The position numbers were made by a program, and so were the translations under genes. Positions 44,382 through 54,063 of a stretch of DNA of 64,000 nucleotides are shown in pieces; position 1 is the first letter of the stretch, and the number at the start of each line of letters is the position of its first letter. Origin of the DNA: Tahibacter harae (GTDB taxonomy: Bacteria; Pseudomonadota; Gammaproteobacteria; Xanthomonadales; Rhodanobacteraceae); assembly GCF_024437735.1 (NCBI RefSeq), contig NZ_JANFQO010000010.1:124001-188000 (forward strand), in the 5' to 3' direction. The notes beneath the pieces were generated by a model, which worked only from the letters and a program-made list of their open reading frames with translations, did no database searches and was not told the DNA's origin.

Positions 44382-45262
44382 GCGAACGCGAAGCCGACAT
44401 CCAGCGCACCGCCGCCCGCCTGCTGCGCCGCCGCGCGGCCGCCGGTACGCCGCAGACGGATGCGCCGCTGTGGCCGGCCGAGCACTTCGGCCTGCATCGG
44501 CTGCGCGTCTACAGCGACGCAAGAACCGAACAACAACGCGGGATCCTCAATCACTGCGCCCAGGGCCTGCTGCGCGAATCCTGGTTCGTCGAACGCGGCG
44601 GCATGGAATTCTGCGCGCGCATGGTATTGGCGGCCGACTCCGCCGGCGAACGCCAGCTCTACAGCCTGATCGGCGCCGACGAAGCCGCCCACTACGCCTG
44701 GCTGCAACCCTGGCTGCCCGCCGGCAGCGGCGCCATGGATACCTTCAACCGCTTTCTGGCCGACTGCGTCGCCCAGTCCACGCCGCAGCCGCTGGCGTAT
44801 CTGATGCAGGTGGTGCTCGAAGGCTTCGGCATCGTGCACTACGACGGCCTTGCCGCGAACTGCAACGATCCCGCACTGGCCGATACCCTGCGCCGCATGG
44901 CCGAGGACGAAGCACTGCATCATGCCGCCGGCCTGGCGGCCTTCCGCGCTGAACGGCTGGGACGCGCCGAGCGCGAATTCCTGCTGGATGCGTCGTATGC
45001 GTTTCTGCAGATGATGCGCAGCGGTCCGCAGGCCGTCGTTGCAGCACTGGACCAGGGACTTGAAGGACTGGATATCACGGCCGCGCAGGCGCTGTTTGCG
45101 ATGCTGGACGACGGGGCGACTACGGCAGCCAAATTGCAGCGCCTGCGGCGGCTCATGGATCAGCCGGGAATGGGCTGGCTGCTGGAAAACCTGGAAGCCC
45201 GCGGTGCGTTCAACCCCTGTGATGCGGATGAAATGGCGGCGGTCTACCGGGCGTCGCGCTGA
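44378..45262 (+). CDS. Ferritin-like diiron protein, last gene of the operon
   Basis: This 294-residue helical protein starts at GTG overlapping the SDR stop (GTGA). Candidate iron ligands: GGMEFCARM, DEAAHYAW (ExxH), LEGFGIVHYDG, and EDEALHHAAG (second E-x-x-H). This is the spacing of ferritin-like oxygenases or oxidases. It is the fourth likely iron oxygenase in the divergent locus. The substrate is unknown. Confidence 0.78.
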   Translation: MSEREADIQRTAARLLRRRAAAGTPQTDAPLWPAEHFGLHRLRVYSDARTEQQRGILNHCAQGLLRESWFVERGGMEFCARMVLAADSAGERQLYSLIGADEAAHYAWLQPWLPAGSGAMDTFNRFLADCVAQSTPQPLAYLMQVVLEGFGIVHYDGLAANCNDPALADTLRRMAEDEALHHAAGLAAFRAERLGRAEREFLLDASYAFLQMMRSGPQAVVAALDQGLEGLDITAAQALFAMLDDGATTAAKLQRLRRLMDQPGMGWLLENLEARGAFNPCDADEMAAVYRASR

Positions 45263-45405
45263 GACCGCAACCGGCGGCGCACGGCATGCCACCCGCTTGC
45301 CGCCGCGCACTTTGCGTATCCGAGGCGTGAATGTGTGCTGCCCGCAAGAACGCAGGGACATGGTGGAACGAACCATCCGGCTTCGCGCGACAGACCAGCA
45401 TGCGA

Positions 45406-45804
45406 TCAAGGGCTGTAGCTGTGAACGACAACGTCGGAGCAGTCCTTGTGCAGGCCGCGCTCCAGAAACTTCACCCAATCGGAAACAATGCGCAGGAACA
45501 GGCCGGTTTGAATGGTCTCGCCGCTGTCCGGTTCTGATGTAATGAAATGGATCGAGGTCCACTCGCGTTCAATACAGGCGGCAAAAACTTCGGTAGTGAA
45601 ATCTTCGGAAACGGACTCTCCCCGCAGGACGTTTCCGCACAGGACGATGCACTGCCCCAGCCAGGGGATGTGACGATCCAGCCCAAGACCACCGTCATCG
45701 GCCAGGATGCCGAGAAGAAGATGCCCGGCGTACTGGTCTTCGAGACGTTCGCAGACGGGGTAGAAACGTCCATTGTGCTCGTGCCAGGAAAATCTAAGCT
45801 CCAA
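45406..45804 (-). CDS. Small unknown protein, start uncertain, low-GC region
   Basis: About 132 residues from a TTG at 45804. Coding-like sequence continues upstream in frame (GVRILRGSPLELRFSWHEHNG) until the stop codon of the neighbouring ORF at 45889, with no ATG or GTG. An ATG overlapping that stop (45892) is in another frame and terminates after 32 codons. So the gene may be 5'-frameshifted or may start at TTG. Base composition is markedly lower in GC than the rest of the window. I cannot assign a family; small acidic proteins of this kind are often immunity-like. Confidence 0.5.
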   Translation of the reverse strand: MELRFSWHEHNGRFYPVCERLEDQYAGHLLLGILADDGGLGLDRHIPWLGQCIVLCGNVLRGESVSEDFTTEVFAACIEREWTSIHFITSEPDSGETIQTGLFLRIVSDWVKFLERGLHKDCSDVVVHSYSP

Positions 45805-45888
45805 AGGACTGCCCCGGAGAATTCTGACGCCCGGACCATGCCGCCGGACGAATCGGCCTGGCCTGAATGATGGGCCGGCAAGCAGGGA

Positions 45889-46386
45889 TCATGCTGAAAC
45901 CGCCATCTCAAGCAGGGTCCTGGCGTAGTTGACGCCGCCGTCCGCAGCCGGCCGGGATTTCAATTCCAGCAACGCAAACCAGCAGGAGCCCCTGGCTCCA
46001 GCACGGAACGGCTCGCGATCCTGCTTGTTGCCGGCATGGATGCTTTCCAGACATACGCTGCCGTCGTCCTGCTCAAGATGAAAAGCGTTGACGCTGTCGC
46101 CCCAGCGGGAGTCCTGCCCGGCGTGCGCCCGATCACGGATGGTTCCGGTCACGTGGACCGTGCGGATAAGCCTTGAGTGGATGCGCTCCCACCATTCATC
46201 CGAACCGAACAAGCCATGTACCGGTTTCAGGCCTGCGTGGGGCTTGTCGTTGTCCAGGCTGGGAGCCTGGACGATCTGGACCTGCTCCGGGTCGTCCCTG
46301 AGTTCATCGGCCCGCCGATAGACGACCTTCAATGCCGGATCCTTGCGGTCGAGTGCGCGATGCAGGTTGCGGTCGTCAGCTTCCAT
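45889..46386 (-). CDS. Small unknown protein in low-GC patch
   Basis: 165 residues from the ATG at 46386 (AGGA upstream). It contains FGSDEWWERIHSRLIRTVHV and GDSVNAFHLEQDDGSVCLES, which look like a genuine soluble protein; I do not recognise the family. It is in the same frame as the ORF at 45406, separated by one stop codon and 84 more bases. An extension to 46518 is low complexity and not included. Like its neighbour it has lower GC than the surroundings, suggesting transfer. Confidence 0.6.
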   Translation of the reverse strand: MEADDRNLHRALDRKDPALKVVYRRADELRDDPEQVQIVQAPSLDNDKPHAGLKPVHGLFGSDEWWERIHSRLIRTVHVTGTIRDRAHAGQDSRWGDSVNAFHLEQDDGSVCLESIHAGNKQDREPFRAGARGSCWFALLELKSRPAADGGVNYARTLLEMAVSA

Positions 46387-46623
46387 TCGGTTCCTGTCCA
46401 TAGACCGATCTGCCGCGCAGTCTGGCCCCGAAGACGCCGGCTGTCGGAGTCCTGCACGAATCGACGGCATTGGCTGGTGGTGCGGCCTGACCTGTCCGCG
46501 GAAGGTGCGGTCTTTCAACGTGGCGGAGACAGGCCGCTACGATGCTCTCACCCGTACCTCAGGCAGGCAAGCGCGGACAGGCAGCTCAGTCGCCGCTTCC
46601 GACTCTCGCACCCGCCTCAGAAC

Positions 46624-48618
46624 CTAATCCCGCCGCGCCGCAATCCCCAGCGCCGCCTCGATCCGCGCCGGCTCGTACAGCGTGCCGCCCTTCATCACCA
46701 GCCGGACGCGGCGGATATCCTCGATGCGCTGCGTGGGATCGCCGTCGACCAGGATCAGGTCCGCCTGCTTGCCCGCCGCAATCACGCCGCGCTGGTTGTC
46801 GACCCCCATGACCTGCGCCGAAGTCAACGTAGCCATGCGCAGCACTTCCGCCGCCGGGATGCCGGCGCGGGCGTAGAGTTCAAGTTCGTGATGCAGCAGA
46901 TAGCCGGCCAGTCCGTCGGTGCCGGGTACGATGGTGACGCCGGCGTCGTATGCCGCCTTGAGCAGGCGGTACATGGCCGGCAGTGCTTCGCGATAGGCCG
47001 CTGCTTCGCCCTTGGGTATTGCATAGGCAGCACTGCGCAGGCTGCGGCGCACCGCCGGCGGGAAACGCGGCACCACGTCTTCCAGTCCGGGAATCGGCTT
47101 CTTCGGATCGCCGGACAGACGCATCTCGAACAAGCCCAGGGTCGGATCGAGCACCGTGTGATGCTTTTTCAGGAAGGCAATGAATTCGCGCACGCGCGGC
47201 TGATCCGGCGAGAAGTCGCGTACCCGCGCAGCCACCTTGCCGAAGCGTTCGCTGTGCTGGTTGGTGGCCTTGACCTCGGGCCACAGCAGGGCGAGCACGA
47301 AATAATTGAAATGCTGGATCTCGTCGGCACCCGCTTCGACAAACTGTTCCGCCGACATGTAGGCAGGCACATGACCGGACACCCGCAGGCCACGCGCATG
47401 CGCCCGGTCGGCGATCAACGGCACCAGCGCCGGCTTGATCGACATATAGATCTTGACCTGCTGATAGCCGTGGTCGGCCAGCCAGTCGACGGCTTGTATC
47501 GCCTCTTCCGGGGTATCCACATGCAGCTTGGTCGGCCCGGAATATTGGCCGCGGCCATCGATCATGCCGGCGCGCACGACGCGCGGGCCGATCTCGCTGC
47601 CGGCGTCGAAGCGCGCCAGGCGCGCAAGGAAAGCATCGGTGTCGTTGGCGAGGTCCCGGGCGCTGGTCACGCCGCAGGCAATATCGAGCAGGCCGTCGAC
47701 GCCGGTGATGTGCTGATGGTTGTCCCACAGGCCGGGCATCAGGAAGCGGCCCTGGGCGTCGATCACTTCGGCACCGGGCGCGAAGACCTGTGCATCGGGC
47801 CCTGCGCGCACGATGCGTTCGCCGCGCACCAGTACGCTGCTGCCGGCGGTCACGCTGAGATCGCGCGCATCGAACAGGCGCGCATTGCGTATTACCAGGT
47901 CGCCGGCCGGCCGGCGCGCCAGTTCGCGGGCCAGCCGGGCGTTCCACGCGCTTTCGGCGCTGTCCTGTGCGGCGATGAGTCGGGACACGGCCGCCTCGTT
48001 GCCCTTGGGCACGGTCGAAGCCCATAGCGAGGCCTGCCAGGTATCGCCGTTGGGCGCCAGCCACACCGGCCAGGCGCTGAAGCCGATGCCGTTGATGCGA
48101 TAGTGCCGCAGCGTGATCTGCGCCGCGCCTTCCCCGAGGCTGAGTTCACCCGCCTCCTCGATGCTGGCCTTTCCGTCCGGCAGCAGGTCGAGGCGGCGGC
48201 CGGGTGCTTTCAGCAATGCGCGCGCCAGTACGCCGAAGTATTCCGGCGGCGGATTGGCGGGCAGGAAGAAGGCGGCGGTATCGTTGCTCTGGCCGGACTC
48301 GGTCAGCGATTTCCAGCGCGCCTTGCCGCCTTCGACCCAGTAGCGCTCGTCCACCGGCGCCTTCATGTAGTCGTTGCCGCTGCCGTGGTAGCTCAGCGGG
48401 ACGCCGTTGGCGGCCAGCACCCAGACGGCGCTGATGCGGTCGCCGTGATCGCGGTCGTCGTAGGCATATTCGGCCTGCACGCGGCCGTCGTCGCGTACGG
48501 TCACCGTCTGCGCCCCGACAATATTGTCCAGCATGAGGTAGGTGTCATTGCGCACGCGCGGTGCGGCGACGGCGGACACGGCGTACAGCAGCACAGCCAG
48601 GGCAAAGGACGTGCGCAT
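46624..48618 (-). CDS. Secreted amidohydrolase
   Basis: This 664-residue protein has a signal peptide (RTSFALAVLLYAVSAVAA). An N-terminal domain of about 240 residues has no motif that I know. It is followed by an amidohydrolase/TIM-barrel domain: VIRNARLFDARDLSVTAGSS, metal motif LWDNHQHITG (HxH), KIYMSIKPALVPLIADRAH, VSGHVPAYMS, and PGTDGLAGYLLHHELELYARA toward the end. GGAGAG precedes the ATG at 48618; the longer in-frame start at 48663 gives a poorer signal peptide. It lies 54 bp downstream of the next gene on the same strand, so it may be its operon partner. Confidence 0.88.
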   Translation of the reverse strand: MRTSFALAVLLYAVSAVAAPRVRNDTYLMLDNIVGAQTVTVRDDGRVQAEYAYDDRDHGDRISAVWVLAANGVPLSYHGSGNDYMKAPVDERYWVEGGKARWKSLTESGQSNDTAAFFLPANPPPEYFGVLARALLKAPGRRLDLLPDGKASIEEAGELSLGEGAAQITLRHYRINGIGFSAWPVWLAPNGDTWQASLWASTVPKGNEAAVSRLIAAQDSAESAWNARLARELARRPAGDLVIRNARLFDARDLSVTAGSSVLVRGERIVRAGPDAQVFAPGAEVIDAQGRFLMPGLWDNHQHITGVDGLLDIACGVTSARDLANDTDAFLARLARFDAGSEIGPRVVRAGMIDGRGQYSGPTKLHVDTPEEAIQAVDWLADHGYQQVKIYMSIKPALVPLIADRAHARGLRVSGHVPAYMSAEQFVEAGADEIQHFNYFVLALLWPEVKATNQHSERFGKVAARVRDFSPDQPRVREFIAFLKKHHTVLDPTLGLFEMRLSGDPKKPIPGLEDVVPRFPPAVRRSLRSAAYAIPKGEAAAYREALPAMYRLLKAAYDAGVTIVPGTDGLAGYLLHHELELYARAGIPAAEVLRMATLTSAQVMGVDNQRGVIAAGKQADLILVDGDPTQRIEDIRRVRLVMKGGTLYEPARIEAALGIAARRD

Positions 48619-48672
48619 GGTGCTCTCCAGGCGGTCGCGCGGGGACGACGAACGCAGCAGCAAACGGCGCCG

Positions 48673-51123
48673 CTACTGGAACCCGTCGGCAAAGATCGCA
48701 TCCCCGCCGACACGGAACGTGCGCACCTCGCCAGGATACAGGTCGAAGCGCAGCTGCGCCGAGGCCAGCGCGGTGCCCGCGAGCAGATCCTGCACGGGGC
48801 CGCTGCCGCCCAGTTGCACGGACACGGCGGTTTTCGTGCTCATGGCAGTATTGATCACGGCGTAGTAGTTGCCTTGCGCCGTGACGATCTCGCGCACGAC
48901 CACCGCACTGTCGCTGGCCGCGCCCGCGCGGGTGGTTGCCGCCAGGGCCGGCAGCGACAGCAGGGCGCGGTTGAAGCGCCGCACATAGGCGGGCTCGCCG
49001 CGGGAAAAGCTGGACGATTCCAGATAACCGATATTCACCGGGTTGCCATTGGCCAGCGCGCGCGCCTCGGCCAGGGTGACGTAGGGGCCGGCGCGGTCCA
49101 CCGCGACGGCGGTGTAGCCGACGCGGCCCTGGAAAGGCTCGGTCGCACTGACGCTGTAGTGCGTGGTGCAGGCGGCGTCCTCGAACGCGGCGCCATTGTC
49201 CTCGTTGAGCGGATAGAAATGGGTCAGGGTCTGGCCGGCGTCGTTGCTGAACTCATTGAACAATTGCACATCGCCAACCGTATACAGGCCGCTGCCGAAC
49301 GGCAGGGTCATGCTGACGCCGTTGGTGGCGGCGTAGCGCTGCGGGTCCGGCGGCGGCGCGGCATGGGTTTCCTCGGGACGTTCGCTGCCGCTGGCGGGGA
49401 TGGCGAAGGTCTTGAACACGCCATTGGCATGCTGGCGCTGGGCCAGGGCCTGGGCCGGCGTATAGCCGCCCCATTGCCAGCGGTACCAGTTGGCCACGTC
49501 GGGATCGGGGTTGCCGGACAGCGTCGCGGCATAGCTGTTCCACCAGGCCACGTCGTCAGTGACCAGGTTGGTGAGATTGGCCTCGGCCGGTGTCGTGTAG
49601 GCCGGCGGCGGCGGTTCCCCGGGATAGGCGGTGAAATGCACCTGGGCCTGGGGATTGGCCAGCCCGGTGCGCAGATAGTCGCGCAGCGCCACCAGCAGCG
49701 CGCGGCGGCGGGCGTACCACCAGTCGTAGTAGCTGGCACGCGAAGCTTCGTCACTGCGCAGCTGGGCCAGGGTGCGCGGCTGCGCCGGCACCTCGGCGTT
49801 GTAGCGCGCCAGCGTTGCGGGCGCGAAGCTGATCGGCAGCTTGGTCTGGCGCGTGCGCAGCCAGATGCCGGCGAAATCGGCCACATGGCGATGGGCCAGC
49901 ACCGTACGGTCGATAAGGTGTTGCAGGTCCGTCAGCGTGTCCGGGTCGGTCACATCGGCGGAATAGCCCTCGGTCCACCACACACAGGTGTAGTAGCTCA
50001 GGTTGCCGCAGGTCGCATAGGTGCCGTCCCAGAGTTTTTTTGTACGCCGCTGCACCCCCAGCGAGCGGTAGCCGCAGCCCGCCCCGCTGCAGCCGCCTAT
50101 GCTGCCGCCGTATTCGAAATACGGCAGCAGCGGCAGGCCGGCGGCGCCGGCACGCGCGACGATCTGGCTCCAGATATCCACCAGCGGCGGCTGCGCATTC
50201 CATAGCCACTGCGCATCGCCGCCGTCGAAGCCCTGGTTGTGGCCCCACTCCATCAGATCCTTGCCGACGGTGTTGAAGCCGTAGAACTTTGCCAGGCGGA
50301 TCTTGGCCTCGAACCAGTCGATGGGCTGGGCGAAGGCGCGCTGGACGGCGTTGTTGGACTGTACGGCCTCGTCGGCCATTTCCTCGCGCCAGAACAGGTG
50401 CCGCCGCGGCAACGGCGCCGGCGGATAGGCGATGGACGCGGACAGTGCGGCGGGATTGGCCACGGCGTAGAGGCGGATCTTGCCGATGGCCACGCCGTTG
50501 CCGGCCGGATCGTCCCACTGCTTGTTCTGGAAAATCATCACATCGAAGCCGTCGGCCGGCAGCAGGTTGCGGTTGGCGCAGGCGGCGTTGCGCTCGGCCT
50601 TCAGTGTGCTTGTGCGCTCGTGCAGGTAGAACAGGCTGCGGAACGCCGTCCACTGCTGCGACTGGGGATAATCCAGCGATTCCAGGGTCGAGCGTGTGAA
50701 CTGCCGGCGCGCATCGCCGACCGATCTGCCGGTGGCGAAGCCGCGCACGAAGTCGGCGCCGCGATTGGCCACGAAGATCGTGCGCGGCACATCGTCGGGA
50801 TATTCCACTTCCAGCACGTAGGCGCCGCCGGCGACCAGACCGCGGCCGGCGCCGATGCGGTAGGCCAGGGCCTTGGCATCCGGCGACATGGACATCACGC
50901 GCGCGCTGCGCCCCAGCCGCGCTGCCACACTGCTGGCGCCGGCGGGGCTCTGGAAGCTGGGCGCGACCGCGGCCGTGTCGATTTCCTCGACCAGGGTCAG
51001 CGCACCGAAGGGCTGGGTTTCCAGCGGCAGCGGCGCATCGACCAGGTTGCCGGCCGATACTGCGGCCGCGGCAAGCAGGGTGAGCAGGCAACCGGCCAGG
51101 CAAGGCAGCAGATGGCGGGGCAT
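48673..51123 (-). CDS. Secreted protein, glycoside-hydrolase-like, C-terminal DGFQ tail
   Basis: About 816 residues from the ATG at 51123 (a TTG lies five codons upstream). It has a signal peptide, then a domain with TRSTLESLDYPQSQQWTAFR, a TIM-barrel-like middle (AKIRLAKFYGFNTVGKDLMEW, LPLLPYFEYGG) and a C-terminal beta-sandwich-like part. The final residues GGDAIFADGFQ resemble the tail of the protein ending at 61884. I did not find catalytic residues of a named family. It is transcribed just upstream of the amidohydrolase. Confidence 0.75.
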   Translation of the reverse strand: MPRHLLPCLAGCLLTLLAAAAVSAGNLVDAPLPLETQPFGALTLVEEIDTAAVAPSFQSPAGASSVAARLGRSARVMSMSPDAKALAYRIGAGRGLVAGGAYVLEVEYPDDVPRTIFVANRGADFVRGFATGRSVGDARRQFTRSTLESLDYPQSQQWTAFRSLFYLHERTSTLKAERNAACANRNLLPADGFDVMIFQNKQWDDPAGNGVAIGKIRLYAVANPAALSASIAYPPAPLPRRHLFWREEMADEAVQSNNAVQRAFAQPIDWFEAKIRLAKFYGFNTVGKDLMEWGHNQGFDGGDAQWLWNAQPPLVDIWSQIVARAGAAGLPLLPYFEYGGSIGGCSGAGCGYRSLGVQRRTKKLWDGTYATCGNLSYYTCVWWTEGYSADVTDPDTLTDLQHLIDRTVLAHRHVADFAGIWLRTRQTKLPISFAPATLARYNAEVPAQPRTLAQLRSDEASRASYYDWWYARRRALLVALRDYLRTGLANPQAQVHFTAYPGEPPPPAYTTPAEANLTNLVTDDVAWWNSYAATLSGNPDPDVANWYRWQWGGYTPAQALAQRQHANGVFKTFAIPASGSERPEETHAAPPPDPQRYAATNGVSMTLPFGSGLYTVGDVQLFNEFSNDAGQTLTHFYPLNEDNGAAFEDAACTTHYSVSATEPFQGRVGYTAVAVDRAGPYVTLAEARALANGNPVNIGYLESSSFSRGEPAYVRRFNRALLSLPALAATTRAGAASDSAVVVREIVTAQGNYYAVINTAMSTKTAVSVQLGGSGPVQDLLAGTALASAQLRFDLYPGEVRTFRVGGDAIFADGFQ

Positions 51124-51235
51124 GGCGCAGATCCGCAACGGGCGGGAAATCAGGCTAGCACGGGCCGATGACGGGAAAATTTGATCAAAGGCGTATTTTT
51201 GCAGCCGTCCCGGGAGCTGGCTCGGCGGGCAGCCG

Positions 51236-54058
51236 TCAGCCCTTCGCGCCGGCCGGCACCGCGCGGCGGGCCGCCGCCGGCGGCGCCGTACCCGCGGCCC
51301 GTGGATTTTTCCTTTCTTGAATTTTTGCCAAATTCTTCAGTTCATCCAGACGCTGCGCCCGCGCACTTCCCGGCGCGATGCTGTCCCCGCCCTTTTCCGC
51401 TATTTCGCGCGCCAGCGCCGCCGCGGCCTGGGTCTCGCCGCGGCCTGCCAGCAACGCGGCGCGGTCCAGGCGCAGCAGCCACAGGTCCGGATGCTGCGCG
51501 CCCAGGCTTTCGGCGTAGCGGGCCTCGGCCTGCAGCAACAGCGCCTCGGCAGCGGCCGCATCGCCGCGGGCCTGCAGGAGCCGGGCGCGCTCGGCGTCGA
51601 TCAGGCCCTGGCGCCAGGCCGCCTTGCCGCAGGCCTGGGGATCGATGGCATCGAGCAGCGTCTGCGCCTGCTCCAGCCTGCGCTGCTGGCGCCACAGCGC
51701 CGCCATTTCCAGCTGCGATTGCAGCAGGCGGCAGGGATGCGTCGCCGGATCGGCGCTGCGCTGGCGCAGGCTTTGTTCGAGCAGCGCCTGGGCCTGGAGC
51801 AGATCGCCGCGCTGGCGCCGGATGCGGCCGGCCTGGGCGTCGAGATCGACGGTCTCGCGGCTGGCCTCGGGCAGCAGCCGCGCGCGGATCGCAGCGACCT
51901 GATCCAGTACGGCCAGGGCCTGGTCGTAGTCGCCCAGCCCTTCGTAGACCCGCGCCAGCAATTGCAGCGGCGGCGTGCTGGAGAGCGTGCCCACGCCGTC
52001 CAGTTGCTCCTGGATCCGCAGGCAGCGCTGCAGCAGCGGCACCGCCTGCAGGCGCTGGCCGGCATCGTTGAGCAGGTTGGCATAGGTATACAGGCCGTAG
52101 CCGCCCTGGTAGCTGATCTCGCCGTAGAAGCGCAGGCGTTTTTCGCTGAGTTCGCGCGCCAGCGGCAGCGCCTCGTCATAACCCTGGGTGGTGCTCAGGC
52201 CCAGCACCAGGATTTCCAGCGCATCGGCGTACAGCGGATGATCCCGGCCCAGGCGCTGTTCGATGATCTGCCGCGCCCGGCGGGCGTGGGTGACGGCGCC
52301 GGTGGCGATGGGATCGAGATAGCCATGGAAGCGGCCCAGGTCCAGATGCACGCGCGCGGTTTCCACGCTGTCCGCGCCGCTGATCCGGACGGAAAGCGCC
52401 AGCGCGCGCGCAAGCAGGGTGCGGGCTTCCTCGCGCTGCTGCTGGTAAAGCAGGATGGTGCCCAGCAGGCGCAGGCTGTCGACCAGCTGCGGCGAATCCG
52501 CCGCCAGGCGCTCGCGGATCTGCAGCGCCTCGCGCGCGATGGGCTCGGCCTGGGGAAAATCTTCCCTGTCGTAGCTGGTATAGGCGCGCTGGTGCAGCAG
52601 CGCGGCCAGCCGGAGCGGGCGCTGGTTGCCCCGCTCCAGCGCGATGGCTTCATCGAACAGGCGCAGGGCCTGTTCGCGCTTGCCTATGGTCTGGTAGACG
52701 CCGCCGAGTATGCCGCTGATCTCGGCTAGCACCAGCGGCTGGTCGCGCAGGCGCGCCGCAAGGCCGTCGCGGCCCGCATCCAGCAATTCCGAGACGGGCA
52801 GGTCGCGCCGGCCGGAGATCTCCGGATCGGCGCCCTGGAATACCGAGATCATGTAGTCCTTGACCGCCAGCGCCGCGCGCTCGGCGGCGAGCGCGTTGTC
52901 GCGCTCCACGCGCATGCGCCAGGAAAAAGCCATTATCACGGCCAGGAACAGCGCACCGGCGGCGAGCCAGGGCCAATGCCGCAAAGTCCATTTCTGCGCA
53001 AGGTACAGCGGCGTGGCCGCACGGGCGGCGACGGCCTGGCCGCGCCGCCAGCGGCCCAGGTCCGCGGCGAAGGCGGCGACGCTGGCATAGCGCGCGGCCG
53101 GATCGGGCCGGGTCGCACGTATCAGGATGGCGCCCAGGTCGCGCGGCAGCGCATGCGTCTGCAGCGTTTCTGCGTCGTTGTCGCTAGCGCAGTCGGCCGC
53201 CGCCGCACGGGCGCCGAGCAGCTCGGCCAGCACCAGTCCCAGGCTGTAGATATCCGTCGCCGTGCCGCTGCGCAGCCCGGCCTTCTGTTCCGGGCTGGCA
53301 TAGCGCGGCGTATAAGCCGGCGCACTCTCGCGCAGCGCCGGCAGGGCCTCGCCGGCACCGGCCGCCGCTTCGCCAAGCAGGCTGGACACGCCGAAATCCA
53401 GCAGCACCGGCCGCCCGGCCGGCGTCACCAGAATGTTCGACGGCTTGAGGTCGCAGTGCACGACCAGCTGCTGGTGGGCGAAGGACACCGCCGCGCAGAC
53501 CGCGTCGAACAGGTTCAGCAGCGCCGCAGTCGCCAGGCGCTGCTGCGCGCAGTAGCGGTCTATGGCCACGCCGTCCACATATTCCATCACGAGGTAGGGC
53601 TGCCCCTGCGGCGTACTGCCGCCGTCGAGCAGCCGGGCGATGTTCGGATGCGACAGCGAAGCCAGGATCTGCCGCTCGCGCGCCAGATAATCCAGCGCCG
53701 CGCGGCTGCCCAGGCCGGACAACAGCTTGACGGCGGCGGTCTGGACGAAATGACCGTCGCTGCGCCGCGCCCGGAATACCCGGCCCATGCCGCCGCGGCC
53801 TATCTCTTCCTCCAGCGTCCACGCGCCCAGCACCGTGCCGTGCAGCGGCTGCCCGGCGGCGACCTGCCGCAGCGCCGTCAGCACCGGCGCGGCGACGCGA
53901 TCGGTCGCCGGACTGCCCGCGCGCAGCAGCTTGAGCACTTCCGCGATGATGGCGGCATCGTCGCCGGCGGCGTGCAGCCGCGGCAGGTAATCGTGCTCCG
54001 GCAGGTCGCAGAGCTGGCCGAACAGCGCCTTGACGCGGGCGAACTGGGCCGGCGTCAT
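51236..54058 (-). CDS. Transmembrane Ser/Thr protein kinase with TPR-like periplasmic repeats
   Basis: A 940-residue protein. The kinase domain (about 80-350) has GRGGMG (87-92), Lys111, HCDLKPSN (201-208), DFG (221-223) and SPEQ. The HRD Arg is replaced by Cys, so it is a non-RD kinase. A membrane span lies at 361-380. The remaining 560 residues are helical TPR-like repeats (for example LALALSVRISGADSVETARV). It is coupled to the ECF sigma gene only 5 bp upstream on the same strand, as in PknS/EcfK of Xanthomonas and PknT/EcfP of Vibrio, where the kinase phosphorylates and activates the sigma factor. Confidence 0.9.
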   Translation of the reverse strand: MTPAQFARVKALFGQLCDLPEHDYLPRLHAAGDDAAIIAEVLKLLRAGSPATDRVAAPVLTALRQVAAGQPLHGTVLGAWTLEEEIGRGGMGRVFRARRSDGHFVQTAAVKLLSGLGSRAALDYLARERQILASLSHPNIARLLDGGSTPQGQPYLVMEYVDGVAIDRYCAQQRLATAALLNLFDAVCAAVSFAHQQLVVHCDLKPSNILVTPAGRPVLLDFGVSSLLGEAAAGAGEALPALRESAPAYTPRYASPEQKAGLRSGTATDIYSLGLVLAELLGARAAAADCASDNDAETLQTHALPRDLGAILIRATRPDPAARYASVAAFAADLGRWRRGQAVAARAATPLYLAQKWTLRHWPWLAAGALFLAVIMAFSWRMRVERDNALAAERAALAVKDYMISVFQGADPEISGRRDLPVSELLDAGRDGLAARLRDQPLVLAEISGILGGVYQTIGKREQALRLFDEAIALERGNQRPLRLAALLHQRAYTSYDREDFPQAEPIAREALQIRERLAADSPQLVDSLRLLGTILLYQQQREEARTLLARALALSVRISGADSVETARVHLDLGRFHGYLDPIATGAVTHARRARQIIEQRLGRDHPLYADALEILVLGLSTTQGYDEALPLARELSEKRLRFYGEISYQGGYGLYTYANLLNDAGQRLQAVPLLQRCLRIQEQLDGVGTLSSTPPLQLLARVYEGLGDYDQALAVLDQVAAIRARLLPEASRETVDLDAQAGRIRRQRGDLLQAQALLEQSLRQRSADPATHPCRLLQSQLEMAALWRQQRRLEQAQTLLDAIDPQACGKAAWRQGLIDAERARLLQARGDAAAAEALLLQAEARYAESLGAQHPDLWLLRLDRAALLAGRGETQAAAALAREIAEKGGDSIAPGSARAQRLDELKNLAKIQERKNPRAAGTAPPAAARRAVPAGAKG

Positions 54059-54063
54059 ACGGG

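Noticed and set aside
45471-45911. Alternative minus-strand frame over the low-GC patch
   Set aside because: Considered as the true 5' part of the split gene, but its translation is Ser/Pro-rich with no similarity of style to the continuing frame; kept only as part of the possible frameshift discussion.
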